DNA from: Candidatus Egerieicola pullicola
GTDB taxonomy: Bacteria; Bacillota; Clostridia; Oscillospirales; Ruminococcaceae
Direction of reading: 5' to 3'
Assembly (NCBI GenBank): GCA_018712465.1
Contig: DVGY01000104.1
Location: forward strand, 1-5,522
DNA: 5,522 nucleotides
Shown: piece after piece, positions 5,080 to 5,522 of the stretch
How positions within the stretch are numbered: the stretch's first letter is position 1
Layout: each line of letters starts with the position of its first letter
Notes under the pieces: generated by a model
Databases searched by the model: none
The model's input: the letters and a program-made list of their open reading frames with translations, nothing else
Told to the model about the DNA's origin: nothing
Translations under genes and position numbers: made by a program

Positions 5080-5522
5080 ACCAGCCCCGCTCTGCCATCC
5101 GGTTTTCGGGAGCAATCTCAGAAAGCTCAATGCCGCGCATGGCTTCGCCCAGTCCTTCGCTGACTTCCGCCAACACATCGGGATCGTTGTAATACGCGGT
5201 GGCTTTCACAATAGCACGGGCCATCTTTTCCGGGTTGGAGGATTTGAAGATGCCGCTGCCTACAAAGATGCCTTCGCTGCCCAACTGCATCATCAAAGCA
5301 GCGTCGGCAGGGGTGGCGATGCCGCCGGCAGCAAAGTTCACCACCGGCAGTTTTCCGGTTTTGGCTACTTCTACTACCAGATCGTAGGGAGCGCCGTTGT
5401 CCTTGGCAAAGGTCATCAGCTCTTCGGCCGGCATATTCTGCAGCCGACGGATGTCCGCCATAACGGTGCGCATGTGCCGTACTGCTTCCACTACGTTGCC
5501 GGTGCCGGCTTCGCCCTTGGTA
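5078..5522 (-). CDS. pdxS: PLP synthase subunit PdxS, C-terminal half (5' end outside window)
   Basis: The synthase subunit of the DXP-independent PLP pathway: a TIM barrel that joins ribose 5-phosphate, glyceraldehyde 3-phosphate and ammonia from PdxT. The last 147 residues are visible, about half of the usual ~290, and the frame is open to the window edge. The visible part begins with TKGEAGTGNVVEAVRHMR; the lysine in KGEAGTGN is the second catalytic lysine of the family (K149 in B. subtilis). Phosphate-binding segments follow: NFAAGGIATPADAA and FVGSGIFKS. The C-terminus is the typical ...RMAERGW. The first catalytic lysine lies outside the window. The GTG at 5491 is an internal valine codon, not a start. 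pdxT is next downstream, as in most Firmicutes. Confidence 0.97.
   Translation of the reverse strand, partial: TKGEAGTGNVVEAVRHMRTVMADIRRLQNMPAEELMTFAKDNGAPYDLVVEVAKTGKLPVVNFAAGGIATPADAALMMQLGSEGIFVGSGIFKSSNPEKMARAIVKATAYYNDPDVLAEVSEGLGEAMRGIELSEIAPENRMAERGW

Noticed and set aside
5489..5491. GTG as a start codon of a short 137-residue protein
   Set aside because: The frame stays open to the window edge and the residues before it are the conserved PdxS KGEAGTGN motif, so this GTG is an internal valine.

Overview
The window looks like chromosomal DNA of an anaerobic Firmicute, most likely of the class Clostridia. The support is: strong AGGAGG-type ribosome binding sites, CCA ends encoded in all three tRNA genes, U-rich intrinsic terminators, the PdxS/PdxT route to vitamin B6, and a three-domain flavin/iron-sulfur ene-reductase of the enoate reductase/BaiCD kind that is typical of anaerobic clostridia. 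The genus cannot be named from this stretch.

Positions 1-860 are the 3' end of an rRNA operon followed by tRNA genes, all on the + strand. The order is: 3' end of 23S rRNA (to about 303), a short spacer, tRNA-Lys(CUU) at 383-459, 5S rRNA at 461-578, a terminator-like hairpin, a CAU tRNA at 653-729 (Ile2 or elongator Met), tRNA-Trp(CCA) at 734-809, and a terminator at 811-860. A tRNA between 23S and 5S, one base from the 5S gene, is an uncommon arrangement.

Positions 910-2000 hold a two-gene + strand unit. A pyridoxal/pyridoxamine kinase (PLP salvage) is followed by a 90-residue TIGR04076-type protein of unknown function. The second gene starts at a TTG that overlaps the kinase stop codon by 4 bases and has its own strong ribosome binding site. 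A terminator follows at 2014-2053.

Positions 2145-4270 are a single-gene + strand unit: a near-consensus extended -10 promoter, an oxidoreductase of 666 residues (OYE-type FMN barrel, [4Fe-4S] cluster, FAD/NAD(P) domains), and a 13-bp terminator.

From 4289 to the right edge the genes are on the - strand: pdxS (5' end outside the window), then pdxT, then a terminator at 4289-4337. PdxS and PdxT form the PLP synthase complex, which makes PLP from ribose 5-phosphate, glyceraldehyde 3-phosphate and glutamine. The window therefore carries both PLP salvage (kinase) and de novo synthesis (pdxS-pdxT) within 4.6 kb, facing each other with a redox flavoenzyme between them. The least explained element is the TIGR04076 protein translationally coupled to the B6 kinase. 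I found no mobile elements, CRISPR arrays or long repeats.
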